DNA from: Lasioglossum baleicum
Lineage: Eukaryota; Arthropoda; Insecta; Hymenoptera; Halictidae
Direction of reading: 5' to 3'
Assembly (NCBI RefSeq): GCF_051020765.1
Contig: NW_027469084.1
Location: 868,001 to 932,000 of the forward strand
DNA: 64,000 nucleotides
Part shown: piece after piece, positions 12,160-25,349 of the stretch
Layout of the letters: each line of letters opens with the position of its first letter
Position numbering within the stretch: the first letter of the stretch is position 1
Position numbers and translations under genes: made by a program
The notes under the pieces: generated by a model
What the model was told of the DNA's origin: nothing
The model's input: the letters and a program-made list of their open reading frames with translations, nothing else
Databases searched by the model: none

Positions 12160-13125
12160 TTGGGGAAACGGCGGTATGCAGGTAATTTAACTTATGCGCA
12201 TGCATTGCTGCAACTTGTGCTGTATAATTTAGAATTTTTGTTACCGCGCCATCCGATTTTTATACATGTGCAAATACTCGTACACGCTGCATTGTATTTT
12301 CTTCCGCACGCGACAAGGAGGGGACAGAGGCGAGTTCCGGCTATCGTCTGTCCCCTCCCCCCGTCCCACCCCCCTGGTCGGCCCGCATAAAACTTAAAAA
12401 TATGATAAAATAGAAGATAAAATCAATAAATGAAAACGTGTATAGATAAAATAGATAAAATAAAAGTCAATAAATAAATAAATAATAATAAGTAAATAAA
12501 TACAATGGACAAACCACAACAAACATAAGAAGGGGGGGGAAAAATAATGGGGAATAAAAGATAAAGATGAAATTTATAATATAGAATATAAAATACATAT
12601 AGAATAAAATGAAATATTATAAAATAAAAGGAGGGGGGTCGACCGGCAGGTCGCATCTTTGTAGAGGGGGAAGTGATTATTGCTCCACCTCGCCCGCCGC
12701 GACCTGCCCACCTCGGGGGCGCCTTAACAGCCAGCCCCCCTTGGCGGCGGTGGAAGTACTAAGTATTCCCACCGCCGCCATTACGTCTGCGGCCCCTTAC
12801 CGGGGGGCCGTCGGCCTCGTCGGGGTTGCCCCGCCGATGCTAGCCTCCTGGCGGAGAGGGGGTCGGCTTCCCTCTCCCTCTCCGCTGCCTCCTTCCGCGT
12901 TATCATAATCTCGCACAAGGAGGCAAACGCTGCTCTTGACCTCTCGCTGCCGATCATGTGGTCGACCACGACCGGCAACGACAGGTCCGTCCCAATAACG
13001 CCCCTTAGGTCTCTGCGCGGCGCCGACCACGCTGGACATTCTTCCAGCGTATGCCACTCAGAGTCCTGGGCCTCCTCGCAGTGGTGGCACTGCGATCCTC
13101 CCAGTGCCAGTTATGAACACACAGT
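12160..13125. repeat. Unit 12 (A/a, 966 bp)
   Basis: Relic 12781-13110 (-) intact, WHT. Matches unit 4. Confidence 0.95.
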
Positions 13126-14087
13126 TTGGGGAAACGGCGGTATGCAGGTAATTTAACTTATGCGCATGCATTGCTGCAACTTGTGCTGTATAATTTAGAA
13201 TTTTTGTTACCGCGCCATCCGATTTTTATACATGTGCAAATACTCGTACACGCTGCATTGTATTTTCTTCCGCACGCGACAAGGAGGGAACAGAGGCGAG
13301 GTCCGGCTAGCGTCTGTCCCCTCCCCCCGTCCCACCCCCCTGGTCGGCCCGCATAAAACTTAAAAATATGTTAAAATAAACGATAAAATCATTAAATGAA
13401 AACGTGTATAGATAAAATAGATAAAATAAAAGTCAATAAATAAATTAATAAGTAAATAAATACAATGGACAAACCACAACAAACATAAGAAGGGGGGGGC
13501 AAAATAAAGGGGTATAAAAGATAAAGATGAAATTTATAATATAGAATATGAAATATATATAGAATAAAATGAAATATTATAAAATAAAAGGAGGGGGGTC
13601 GACCGGCAGGTCGCATCTTTGTAGAGGGGGGGAGGGGATTATTGCTCCACCTCGCCCGCCGCGACCTGCCCACCTCGGGGGCGCCTTAACCGCCAGCCCC
13701 CCTTGGCGGCGGTGGAAGTACTAAGTAGTCCCACCGCCGCCATTACGTCTGCGGCCCCTTACCGGGGGGCTGTCGGCCTCGTCGGGGTTGCCCCGCCGAT
13801 GCTAGCCTCCTGGCGGAGAGGGGGTCGGCTTCCCTCTCCCTCTCCGCTGCCTCCTTCCGCGTTATCATAATCTCGCACAAGGAGGCAAACGCTGCTCTTG
13901 ACCTCTCGCTGCCGATCATGTGGTCGACCACGACCGGCAACGACAGGTCCGTCCCAATAACGCCCCTTAGGTCTCTGCGCGGCGCCGACCACGCTGGACA
14001 TTCTTCCAGCGTATGCCACTCAGAGTCCTGGGCCTCCTCGCAGTGGTGGCACTGCGATCCTCCCAGTGCCAGTTATGAACACACAGT
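13126..14087. repeat. Unit 13 (A/a, 962 bp)
   Basis: Relic 13743-14072 (-) intact, WHT. Six bases shorter in the AAT run than unit 5. Confidence 0.95.
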
Positions 14088-15054
14088 TTGGGGAAACGGC
14101 GGTATGCAGGTAATTTAACTTATGCGCATGCATTGCTGCAACTTGTGCTGTATAATTTAGAATTTTTGTTACCGCGCCATCCGATTTTTATACATGTGCA
14201 AATACTCGTACACGCTGCATTGTATTTTCTTCCGCACGCGACAAGGAGGGAACAGAGGCGAGGTCCGGCTAGCGTCTGTCCCCTCCCCCCGTCCCACCCC
14301 CCTGGTCGGCCCGCATAAAACTTAAAAATATGTTAAAATAAACGATAAAATCATTAAATGAAAACGTGTATAGATAAAATAGATAAAATAAAAGTCAATA
14401 AATAAATTAATAATAATAAGTAAATAAATACAATGGACAAACCACAACAAACATAAGAAGGGGGGGGCAAAATAAAGGGGTATAAAAGATAAAGATGAAA
14501 TTTATAATATAGAATATGAAATATATATAGAATAAAATGAAATATTATAAAATAAAAGGAGGGGGGTCGACCGGCAGGTCGCATCTTTGTAGAGGGGGGG
14601 AGGGGATTATTGCTCCACCTCGCCCGCCGCGACCTGCCCACCTCGGGGGCGCCTTAACCGCCAGCCCCCCTTGGCGGCGGTGGAAGTACTAAGTAGTCCC
14701 ACCGCCGCCATTACGTCTGCAGCCCCTTACCGGGAGGCCGTCGGCCTCGTCGGGGTTGCCCCGCCGATGCTAGCCTCCTGGCGGAGAGTGGTCGGCTTCC
14801 CTCTCCCTCTCCGCTGCCTCCTTCTGCGTTATCACAATCTCGCAGAAGGAGGCAAACGCTGCTCTTGACCTCTCGCTGCCGATCATGTGGTCGACCACGA
14901 CCGGCAACGAGAGGTCCATCCCAATAACGCCCCTTAGGACTCCGCGCGGCACCGACCACGCACGACATTCTCCCAGCGTAAGCCGCGCAGAGTCCTGGGC
15001 CTCCTCGCAGTGGTGGCACTGCGATCCTCCCAGTGCCAGTTATGAACACACAGT
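14088..15054. repeat. Unit 14 (A/a, 967 bp)
   Basis: Relic 14770-15039 (-) frameshifted, RLTL. Matches unit 1 at +13.16 kb. Confidence 0.95.
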
Positions 15055-16021
15055 TTGACGAAACGGCGGTATGCAGGTAATTTAACTTATGCGCATGCAT
15101 TGCTGCAACTTGTGCTGTATAATTTAGAATTTTTGTTACCGCGCCATCCGATTTTTATACATGTGCAAATACTCGTACACGCTGCATTGTATTTTCTTCC
15201 GCACGCGACAAGGAGGGAACAGAGGCGAGGTCCGGCTAGCGTCTGTCCCCTCCCCCCGTCCCACCCCCCTGGTCGGCCCGCATAAAACTTAAAAATATGT
15301 TAAAATAAACGATAAAATCATTAAATGAAAACGTGTATAGATAAAATAGATAAAATAAAAGTCAATAAATAAATTAATAATAATAAGTAAATAAATACAA
15401 TGGACAAACCACAACAAACATAAGAAGGGGGGGGCAAAATAAAGGGGTATAAAAGATAAAGATGAAATTTATAATATAGAATATGAAATATATATAGAAT
15501 AAAATGAAATATTATAAAATAAAAGGAGGGGGGTCGACCGGCAGGTCGCATCTTTGTAGAGGGTGGGAGGGGATTATTGCTCCACCTCGCCCGCCGCGAC
15601 CTGCCCACCTCGGGGGCGCCTTAACCGCCAGCCCCCCTTGGCGGCGGTGGAAGTACTAAGTAGTCCCACCGCCGCCTTTACGTCTGCAGCCCCTTACCGG
15701 GAGGCCGTCGGCCTCGTCGGGGTTGCCCCGCCGATGCTAGCCTCCTGGCGGAGAGTGGTCGGCTTCCCTCTCCCTCTCCGCTGCCTCCTTCTGCGTTATC
15801 ACAATCTCGCAGAAGGAGGCAAACGCTGCTCTTGACCTCTCGCTGCCGATCATGTGGTCGACCACGACCGGCAACGAGAGGTCCATCCCAATAACGCCCC
15901 TTAGGTCTCTGCGCGGCGCCGACCACGCTGGACATTCTTCCAGCGTATGCCACTCAGAGTCCTGGGCCTCCTCGCAGTGGTGGCACTGCGATCCTCCCAA
16001 TGCCAGTTATGAACACACAGT
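15055..16021. repeat. Unit 15 (A/a, 967 bp)
   Basis: Relic 15737-16006 (-) frameshifted, WHT. Combines the unit 6 G-loop with the unit 2 'gcctttacg' change. Confidence 0.95.
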
Positions 16022-16985
16022 TTGAGGAAACGGCGGTATGCAGGTAATTTAACTTATGCGCATGCATTGCTGCAACTTGTGCTGTATAATTTAGAATTTT
16101 TGTTACCGCGCCATCCGATTTTTATACATGTGCAAATACTCGTACACGCTGCATTGTATTTTCTTCCGCACGCGACAAGGAGGGGACAGAGGCGAGGTCC
16201 GGCTAGCGTCTGTCCCCTCCACCCGCCCCACCCCCCTGGTCGGCCCGCATAAAACTTAAAGATATGATAAAATAGAAGATAAAATCAATAAATGAAAACG
16301 TGTATAGATAAAATAGATCAAATAAAAGTCTATAAATAAATAAATAATAATAAGTAAATAAATACAATGGACAAACCACAACAAACACAAGAAGAGGGGG
16401 GCAAAATAAAGGGGAACAAAAGATAAAGATGAACTTTATAATATAGAATATAAAATATATATAGAATAAAATGAAATATTATAAAATAAAAGGAGGGGGG
16501 TCGACCGGCAGGTCGCATCTTTGTAGAGGGGAGGGATTATTGCTCCACCTCGCCCCCCGCGACCTGCCCACCTCGGGGGCGCCTTAACGGCCAGCCCCCC
16601 TTGGCGGCGGTGGAAGTACTAAGTAGTACCACCGCCGCCATTACGTCTGCAGCCCCTTACCGGGAGGCCGTCGGCCTCGTCGGGGTTGCCCCGACGATGC
16701 TAGCCTCCTGGCGGAGAGGGGGGCGGCTTCCCTCTCCCTCTCCGCTGCTTCCTTCTGCGTTATCACAATCTCGCAGAAGGAGGCAAACGCTGCTCTTGAC
16801 CTCCCGCTGCCGATCATGTGGTCGACCACGACCGGCAACGAGAGGTCCATCCCAATAACGCCCCTTAGGACTCTGCGCGGCTCCGACCACGCAGGACATT
16901 CTCCCAGCGTATGCCACTCAGAGTCCTGGGCCTCCTCGCAGTGGTGGCACTGCGATCCTCCCAATGCCAGTTATGAACACACAGT
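16022..16985. repeat. Unit 16 (A/b, 964 bp)
   Basis: Relic 16641-16970 (-) intact, WHT with SEPRRVL. Tandem twin of unit 17. Confidence 0.95.
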
Positions 16986-17949
16986 TTGAGGAAACGGCGG
17001 TATGCAGGTAATTTAACTTATGCGCATGCATTGCTGCAACTTGTGCTGTATAATTTAGAATTTTTGTTACCGCGCCATCCGATTTTTATACATGTGCAAA
17101 TACTCGTACACGCTGCATTGTATTTTCTTCCGCACGCGACAAGGAGGGGACAGAGGCGAGGTCCGGCTAGCGTCTGTCCCCTCCACCCGCCCCACCCCCC
17201 TGGTCGGCCCGCATAAAACTTAAAGATATGATAAAATAGAAGATAAAATCAATAAATGAAAACGTGTATAGATAAAATAGATCAAATAAAAGTCTATAAA
17301 TAAATAAATAATAATAAGTAAATAAATACAATGGACAAACCACAACAAACACAAGAAGAGGGGGGCAAAATAAAGGGGAACAAAAGATAAAGATGAACTT
17401 TATAATATAGAATATAAAATATATATAGAATAAAATGAAATATTATAAAATAAAAGGAGGGGGGTCGACCGGCAGGTCGCATCTTTGTAGAGGGGAGGGA
17501 TTATTGCTCCACCTCGCCCCCCGCGACCTGCCCACCTCGGGGGCGCCTTAACGGCCAGCCCCCCTTGGCGGCGGTGGAAGTACTAAGTAGTACCACCGCC
17601 GCCATTACGTCTGCAGCCCCTTACCGGGAGGCCGTCGGCCTCGTCGGGGTTGCCCCGACGATGCTAGCCTCCTGGCGGAGAGGGGGGCGGCTTCCCTCTC
17701 CCTCTCCGCTGCTTCCTTCTGCGTTATCACAATCTCGCAGAAGGAGGCAAACGCTGCTCTTGACCTCCCGCTGCCGATCATGTGGTCGACCACGACCGGC
17801 AACGAGAGGTCCATCCCAATAACGCCCCTTAGGACTCTGCGCGGCTCCGACCACGCAGGACATTCTCCCAGCGTATGCCACTCAGAGTCCTGGGCCTCCT
17901 CGCAGTGGTGGCACTGCGATCCTCCCAATGCCAGTTATGAACACACAGT
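16986..17949. repeat. Unit 17 (A/b, 964 bp)
   Basis: Relic 17605-17934 (-) intact. I see no difference from unit 16 over its length. Confidence 0.95.
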
Positions 17950-18912
17950 TTGAGGAAACGGCGGTATGCAGGTAATTTAACTTATGCGCATGCATTGCTG
18001 CAACTTGTGCTGTATAATTTAGAATTTTTGTTACCGCGCCATCCGATTTTTATACATGTGCAAATACTCGTACACGCTGCATTGTATTTTCTTCCGCACG
18101 CGACAAGGAGGGGACAGAGGCGAGGTCCGGCTAGCGTCTGTCCCCTCCACCCGCCCCACCCCCCTGGTCGGCCCGCATAAAACTTAAAGATATGATAAAA
18201 TAGAAGATAAAATCAATAAATGAAAACGTGTATAGATAAAATAGATCAAATAAAAGTCTATAAATAAATAAATAATAATAAGTAAATAAATACAATGGAC
18301 AAACCACAACAAACACAAGAAGAGGGGGGCAAAATAAAGGGGAACAAAAGATAAAGATGAACTTTATAATATAGAATATAAAATATATATAGAATAAAAT
18401 GAAATATTATAAAATAAAAGGAGGGGGGTCGACCGGCAGGTCGCATCTTTGTAGAGGGGAGGGATTATTGCTCCACCTCGCCCCCCGCGACCTGCCCACC
18501 TCGGGGGCGCCTTAACGGCCAGCCCCCCTTGGCGGCGGTGGAAGTACTAAGTAGTACCACCGCCGCCATTACGTCTGCAGCCCCTTACCGGGAGGCCGTC
18601 GGCCTCGTCGGGGTTGCCCCGACGATGCTAGCCTCCTGGCCGAGAGTGGTCGGCTTCCCTCTCCCTCTCCGCTGCCTCCTTCTGCGGTATCACAATCTCG
18701 CAGAAGGAGGCAAACGCTGCTCTTGACCTCTCACTGCCGATCATGTGGTCGACCGCGACCGACAACGAGAGGTCCATCCCAATAACGCCCCTTAGCACTC
18801 TGCGCGGCGCCGACCACGCAGGACATTCTCCCAGCGTATGCCGCGCAGAGTCCTGGGCCTCCACGCAGTGGTGGCACTGCGATCCTCCCAGTGCCAGTTA
18901 TGAACACACAGT
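17950..18912. repeat. Unit 18 (A/b, 963 bp)
   Basis: Same as unit 17 up to about 18635, then switches. Relic 18628-18897 (-) frameshifted, ARHT with CHHCVEA as in unit 7. Confidence 0.95.
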
Positions 18913-19873
18913 TTGACGAAACGGCGGTATGCAGGTAATTTAACTTATGCGCATGCATTGCTGCAACTTGTGCTGTATAATTTAGAATTTTGGTACCGCG
19001 CCATCCGATTATTATACATGTGGAAATACTCGTACACGCTGCATTGTATTTTCTTCCGCACGCGACAAGGAGGGGACAGAGGCAGGTCCGGCTAGCGTCT
19101 GTCCCATCCCCCCGTCCCACCCCCCTGGCCGAACCGCATAAATCTTGAAAATATGATAAAATAAACGATAAAATCTATAAATGAAAACGTGTATAGATAA
19201 AATAGATCAAATAAAAGTCTATAAAGAAATAAATAATAATAAGTAAATAAATACAATGGACAAACCACAACAAACACAAGAAGGGGGGGCAAAATAAAGG
19301 GGAATAAAAGATAAAGACGAACTTTATAATATAGAATATAAAATATATATAGAATAAAATGAAATATTATAAAATAAAAGGAGGGGGGTCGACCGGCAGG
19401 TCGCATCTTTGTAGAGGGGAGGGATTATTGCTCCACCTCGCCCCCCGCGACCTGCCCACCTCGGGGGCGCCTTAACGGCCAGCCCCCCTTGGCGGCGGTG
19501 GAAGTACTAAGTAGTCCCACCGCCGCCATTACGTCTGCAGCCCCTTACCGGGAGGCCGTCGGCCTCGTCGGGGTTGCCCCGCCGATGCTAGCCTCCTGGC
19601 GGAGAGGGGGTCGGCTTCCCTCTCCCTCTCCGCTGCCTCCTTCTGCGTTATCACAATCTCGCAGAAGGAGGCAAACGCTGCTCTTGACCTCTCGCTGCCG
19701 ATCATGTGGTCGACCACGACCGGCAACGAGAGGTCCATCCCAATAACGCCCCTTAGGACTCCGCGCGGCACCGACCACGCACGACATTCTCCCAGCGTAA
19801 GCCGCGCAGAGTCCTGGGCCTCCTCGCAGTGGTGGCACTGCGATCCTCCCAGTGCCAGTTATGAACACACAGT
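18913..19873. repeat. Unit 19 (B/b, 961 bp)
   Basis: First B-type 5' segment, with private changes ('tttggtaccg', 'gaggcaggtcc', 'ggccgaaccgc'). Relic 19529-19858 (-) intact length, RLTL. Confidence 0.95.
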
Positions 19874-20836
19874 TTGACGAAACGGCGGTATGCAGGTAAT
19901 TTAACTTATGCGCATGCATTGCTGCAACTTGTGCTGTATAATTTAGAATTTTTGTTACCGCGCCATCCGATTATTATACATGTGGAAATACTCGTACACG
20001 CTGCATTGTATTTTTTTCCGCACGCGACAAGGAGGGGACAGAGGCGAGGTCCGGCTAGCGTCTGTCCCATCCCCCCGTCCCACCCCCCTGGTCGACCCGC
20101 ATAAATCTTGAAAATATGATAAAATAAACGATAAAATCTATAAATGAAAACGTGTATAGATAAAATAGATCAAATAAAAGTCTATAAATAAATAAATAAT
20201 AATAAGTAAATAAATACAATGGACAAACCACAACAAACACAAGAAGGGGGGGCAAAATAAAGGGGAATAAAAGATAAAGACGAACTTTATAATATAGAAT
20301 ATAAAATATATATAGAATAAAATGAAATATTATAAAATAAAAGGAGGGGGGTCGACCGGCAGGTCGCATCTTTGTAGAGGGGAGGGATTATTGCTCCACC
20401 TCGCCCCCCGCGACCTGCCCACCTCGGGGGCGCCTTAACGGCCAGCCCCCCTTGGCGGCGGTGGAAGTACTAAGTAGTCCCACCGCCGCCATTACGTCTG
20501 CAGCCCCTTACCGGGAGGCCGTCGGCCTCGTCGGGGTTGCCCCGCCGATGCTAGCCTCCTGGCGGAGAGGGGGTCGGCTTCCCTCTCCCTCTCCGCTGCC
20601 TCCTTCTGCGTTATCACAATCTCGCAGAAGGAGGCAAACGCTGCTCTTGACCTCTCGCTGCCGATCATGTGGTCGACCACGACCGGCAACGAGAGGTCCA
20701 TCCCAATAACGCCCCTTAGGACTCCGCGCGGCACCGACCACGCACGACATTCTCCCAGCGTAAGCCGCGCAGAGTCCTGGGCCTCCTCGCAGTGGTGGCA
20801 CTGCGATCCTCCCAGTGCCAGTTATGAACACACAGT
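19874..20836. repeat. Unit 20 (B/b, 963 bp)
   Basis: Relic 20492-20821 (-) intact length, RLTL. Confidence 0.95.
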
Positions 20837-21649
20837 TTGACGAAACGGCGGTATGCAGGTAATTTAACTTATGCGCATGCATTGCTGCAACTTGTGCTGT
20901 ATAATTTAGAATTTTTGTTACCGCGCCATCCGATTATTATACATGTGGAAATACTCGTACACGCTGCATTGTATTTTCTTCCGCACGCGACAAGGAGGAG
21001 ACAGAGGCGAGGTCCGGCTAGCGTCTGTCCCATCCCCCCGTCCCACCCCCCTGGTCGACCCGCATAAATCTTGAAAATATGATAAAATAAACGATAAAAT
21101 CTATAAATGAAAACGTGTATAGATAAAATAGATCAAATAAAAGTCTATAAATAAATAAATAATAATAAGTAAATAAATACAATGGACAAACCACAACAAA
21201 CACAAGAAGGGGGGGCAAAATAAAGGGGAATAAAAGATAAAGACGAACTTTATAATATAGAATATAAAATATATATAGAATAAAATGAAATATTATAAAA
21301 TAAAAGGAGGGGGGTCGACCGGCAGGTCGCATCTTTGTAGAGGGGAGGGATTATTGCTCCACCTCGCCCCCCGCGACCTGCCCACCTCGGGGGCGCCTTA
21401 ACGGCCAGCCCCCCTTGGCGGCGTTATCACAATCTCGCAGAAGGAGGCAAACGCTGCTCTTGACCTCTCGCTGCCGATCATGTGGTCGACCACGACCGGC
21501 AACGAGAGGTCCATCCCAATAACGCCCCTTAGGACTCCGCGCGGCACCGACCACGCACGACATTCTCCCAGCGTAAGCCGCGCAGAGTCCTGGGCCTCCT
21601 CGCAGTGGTGGCACTGCGATCCTCCCAGTGCCAGTTATGAACACACAGT
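20837..21649. repeat. Unit 21 (B/b, 813 bp, 150-bp deletion)
   Basis: Deletion join at about 21421-21423. Relic 21398-21634 (-), RLTL. Confidence 0.95.
21398..21634 (-). pseudogene. R1 relic with 150-bp internal deletion
   Basis: After FCEIVIT the frame runs through eight non-homologous residues (PPRGAGR and stop), because 150 bp covering the basic tail, the stop and the 12-bp hairpin are missing. The join is at GGCGGCG/TTATC, with GCG shared by both sides. Confidence 0.8.
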
Positions 21650-22612
21650 TTGACGAAACGGCGGTATGCAGGTAATTTAACTTATGCGCATGCATTGCTG
21701 CAACTTGTGCTGTATAATTTAGAATTTTTGTTACCGCGCCATCCGATTATTATACATGTGGAAATACTCGTACACGCTGCATTGTATTTTCTTCCGCACG
21801 CGACAAGGAGGGGACAGAGGCGAGGTCCGGCTAGCGTCTGTCCCATCCCCCCGTCCCACCCCCCTGGTCGACCCGCATAAATCTTGAAAATATGATAAAA
21901 TAAACGATAAAATCTATAAATGAAAACGTGTATAGATAAAATAGATCAAATAAAAGTCTATAAATAAATAAATAATAATAAGTAAATAAATACAATGGAC
22001 AAACCACAACAAACACAAGAAGGGGGGGCAAAATAAAGGGGAATAAAAGATAAAGACGAACTTTATAATATAGAATATAAAATATATATAGAATAAAATG
22101 AAATATTATAAAATAAAAGGAGGGGGGTCGACCGGCAGGTCGCATCTTTGTAGAGGGGAGGGATTATTGCTCCACCTCGCCCCCCGCGACCTGCCCACCT
22201 CGGGGGCGCCTTAACGGCCAGCCCCCCTTGGCGGCGGTGGAAGTACTAAGTAGTCCCACCGCCGCCATTACGTCTGCAGCCCCTTACCGGGAGGCCGTCG
22301 GCCTCGTCGGGGTTGCCCCGCCGATGCTAGCCTCCTGGCGGAGAGGGGGTCGGCTTCCCTCTCCCTCTCCGCTGCCTCCTTCTGCGTTATCACAATCTCG
22401 CAGAAGGAGGCAAACGCTGCTCTTGACCTCTCGCTGCCGATCATGTGGTCGACCACGACCGGCAACGAGAGGTCCATCCCAATAACGCCCCTTAGGACTC
22501 CGCGCGGCACCGACCACGCACGACATTCTCCCAGCGTAAGCCGCGCAGAGTCCTGGGCCTCCTCGCAGTGGTGGCACTGCGATCCTCCCAGTGCCAGTTA
22601 TGAACACACAGT
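21650..22612. repeat. Unit 22 (B/b, 963 bp)
   Basis: Relic 22268-22597 (-) intact length, RLTL. Copy of unit 20. Confidence 0.95.
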
Positions 22613-23425
22613 TTGACGAAACGGCGGTATGCAGGTAATTTAACTTATGCGCATGCATTGCTGCAACTTGTGCTGTATAATTTAGAATTTTTGTTACCGC
22701 GCCATCCGATTATTATACATGTGGAAATACTCGTACACGCTGCATTGTATTTTCTTCCGCACGCGACAAGGAGGGGACAGAGGCGAGGTCCGGCTAGCGT
22801 CTGTCCCATCCCCCCGTCCCACCCCCCTGGTCGACCCGCATAAATCTTGAAAATATGATAAAATAAACGATAAAATCTATAAATGAAAACGTGTATAGAT
22901 AAAATAGATCAAATAAAAGTCTATAAATAAATAAATAATAATAAGTAAATAAATACAATGGACAAACCACAACAAACACAAGAAGGGGGGGCAAAATAAA
23001 GGGGAATAAAAGATAAAGACGAACTTTATAATATAGAATATAAAATATATATAGAATAAAATGAAATATTATAAAATAAAAGGAGGGGGGTCGACCGGCA
23101 GGTCGCATCTTTGTAGAGGGGAGGGATTATTGCTCCACCTCGCCCCCCGCGACCTGCCCACCTCGGGGGCGCCTTAACGGCCAGCCCCCCTTGGCGGCGT
23201 TATCACAATCTCGCAGAAGGAGGCAAACGCTGCTCTTGACCTCTCGCTGCCGATCATGTGGTCGACCACGACCGGCAACGAGAGGTCCATCCCAATAACG
23301 CCCCTTAGGTCTCTGCGCGGCGCCGACCACGCAGGACATTCTCCCAGCGTATGCCGCGCAGAGTCCTGGGCCTCCTCGCAGTGGTGGCACTGCGATCCTC
23401 CCAGTGCCAGTTATGAACACACAGT
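22613..23425. repeat. Unit 23 (B/b, 813 bp, 150-bp deletion)
   Basis: Deletion join at 23197-23199. Relic 23174-23410 (-), ARHT with RRDLRG, so its right end differs from unit 21. Confidence 0.95.
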
Positions 23426-24386
23426 TTGAGGAAACGGCGGTATGCAGGTAATTTAACTTATGCGCATGCATTGCTGCAACTTGTGCTGTATAATTTAGAA
23501 TTTTTGTTACCGCGCTATCCGATTTTTATACATGTGCAAATACTCGTACACGCTGCATTGTATTTTCTTCCGCACGCGACAAGGAGGGGACAGAGGCGAG
23601 GTCCGGCTAGCGTCTGTCCCCTCCCCCCGTCCCACCCCCTGGTCCACCCGCATAAAACTTAAAAATATGATAAAATAGAAGATAAAATCAATAAATGAAA
23701 ACGTGTATAGATAAAATAGATCAAATAAAAGTCTATAAATAAATAAATAATAATAAGTAAATAAATACAATGGTCAAACCACAACAAACACAAGAAGGGG
23801 GGGCAAAATAAGGGGGAATAAAAGATAAAGACGAACTTTATAATATAGAATATAAAATATATATAGAATAAAATGAAATATTATAAAATAAAAGGAGGGG
23901 GGTCGACCGGCAGGTCGCATCTTTGTAGAGGGGAGGGATTATTGCTCCACCTCGCCCCCCGCGACCTGCCCACCACGCGGGCGCCTTAACGGCCAGCCCC
24001 CCTTGGCGGCGGTGGAAGTACTAAGTAGTACCACCGCCGCCATTACGTCTGCAGCCCCTTACCGGGAGGCCGTCGGCCTCGTCGGGGTTGCCCCGACGAT
24101 GCTAGCCTCCTGGCCGAGAGTGGTCGGCTTCCCTCTCCCTCTCCGCTGCCTCCTTCTGCGTTATCACAATCTCGCAGAAGGAGGCAAACGCTGCTCTTGA
24201 CCTCTCACTGCCGATCATGTGGTCGACCGCCACCGACAACGAGAGGTCCATCCCAATAACGCCTCTTAGGACTCTGCGCGGCGCCGACCACGCAGGACAT
24301 TCTCCCAGCGTATGCCGCGCAGAGTCCTGGGCCTCCTCGCAGAGGTGGCACTGCGATCCTCCCAGTGCCAATTATGAACACACAGT
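23426..24386. repeat. Unit 24 (A/b, 961 bp)
   Basis: 'cgctatccg' variant. Relic 24102-24371 (-) frameshifted, CHLC. Confidence 0.95.
24102..24371 (-). pseudogene. R1 relic, frameshifted, CHHC changed to CHLC
   Basis: The frame ends in HSRPGG-stop after 89 codons (1-bp shorter form). The knuckle reads C-H-L-C, with the zinc ligands themselves kept. The CPAW and IG.DLSL blocks are present. Confidence 0.7.
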
Positions 24387-25349
24387 TTGACGAAACGGCG
24401 GTATGCAGGTAATTTAACTTATGCGCATGCATTGCTGCAACTTGTGCTGTATAATTTAGAATTTTTGTTACCGCGCCATCCGATTTTTATACATGTGCAA
24501 ATACTCGTACACGCAGCATTGTATTTTCTTCCGCACGCGACAAGGAGGGGACAGAGGCGAGTTCCGGCTAGCGTCTGTCCCCTCCCCCCGTCCCACCCCC
24601 CTGGTCGGCCCGCATAAAACTTAAAAATATGATAAAATAGAAGATAAAATCAATAAATGAAAACGTGTATAGATAAAATAGATCAAATAAAAGTCAATAA
24701 ATAAACAAATAATAATAAGTAAATAAATACAATGGACAAACCACAACAAACATAAGAAGGGGGGGGGCAAAATAAAGGGGAATAAAAGATAAAGATGAAA
24801 TTTATAATATAGAATATAAAATATATATAGAATAAAATGAAATATTATAAAATAAAAGGGGGGGGTCGACCGGCAGGTCGCATCTTTGTAGAGGGGGGGG
24901 ATTATTGCTCCACCTCGCCCCCCGCGACCTGCCCACCTCGGGGGCGCCTTAACAGCCAGCCCCCCTTGGCGGCGGTGGAAGTACTAAGTATTCCCACCGC
25001 CGCCATTACGTCTGCGGCCCCTTACCGGGGGGCCGTCGGCCTCGTCGGGGTTGCCCCGCCGATGCTAGCCTCCTGGCCGAGAGTGGTCGGCTTGCCTCTC
25101 CCTCTCCGCTGCCTCCTTCTGCGTTATCACAATCTCGCAGAAGGAGGCAAACGCTGCTCTTGACCTCTCGCTGCCGATCATGTGGTCGACCACGACCGAC
25201 AACGAGAGGTCCATCCCAATAACGCCCCTTAGGACTCTGCGCGGCGCCGACCACGCAGGACATTCTCCCAGCGTATGCCGCGCAGAGTCCTGGGCCTCCT
25301 CGCAATGGTGGCACTGCGATCCTCCCAGTGCCAGTTATGAACACACAGT
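24387..25349. repeat. Unit 25 (A/a, 963 bp)
   Basis: 'cgcagcattg' and 'aaacaaataat' variants. Relic 25065-25334 (-) frameshifted, ARHT. Confidence 0.95.

Larger units (their letters stand above)
16022..18635. repeat. Single-unit tandem duplication block (964-bp period)
   Basis: Units 16, 17 and the first ~690 bp of unit 18 share every private variant I checked, at an exact 964-bp period. This is the most recent duplication visible. Confidence 0.9.
19874..23425. repeat. Dimer higher-order repeat (1,776 bp x2)
   Basis: A 963-bp unit followed by an 813-bp deletion unit occurs twice in a row (units 20-21 and 22-23), at a constant 1,776-bp shift. Confidence 0.9.
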
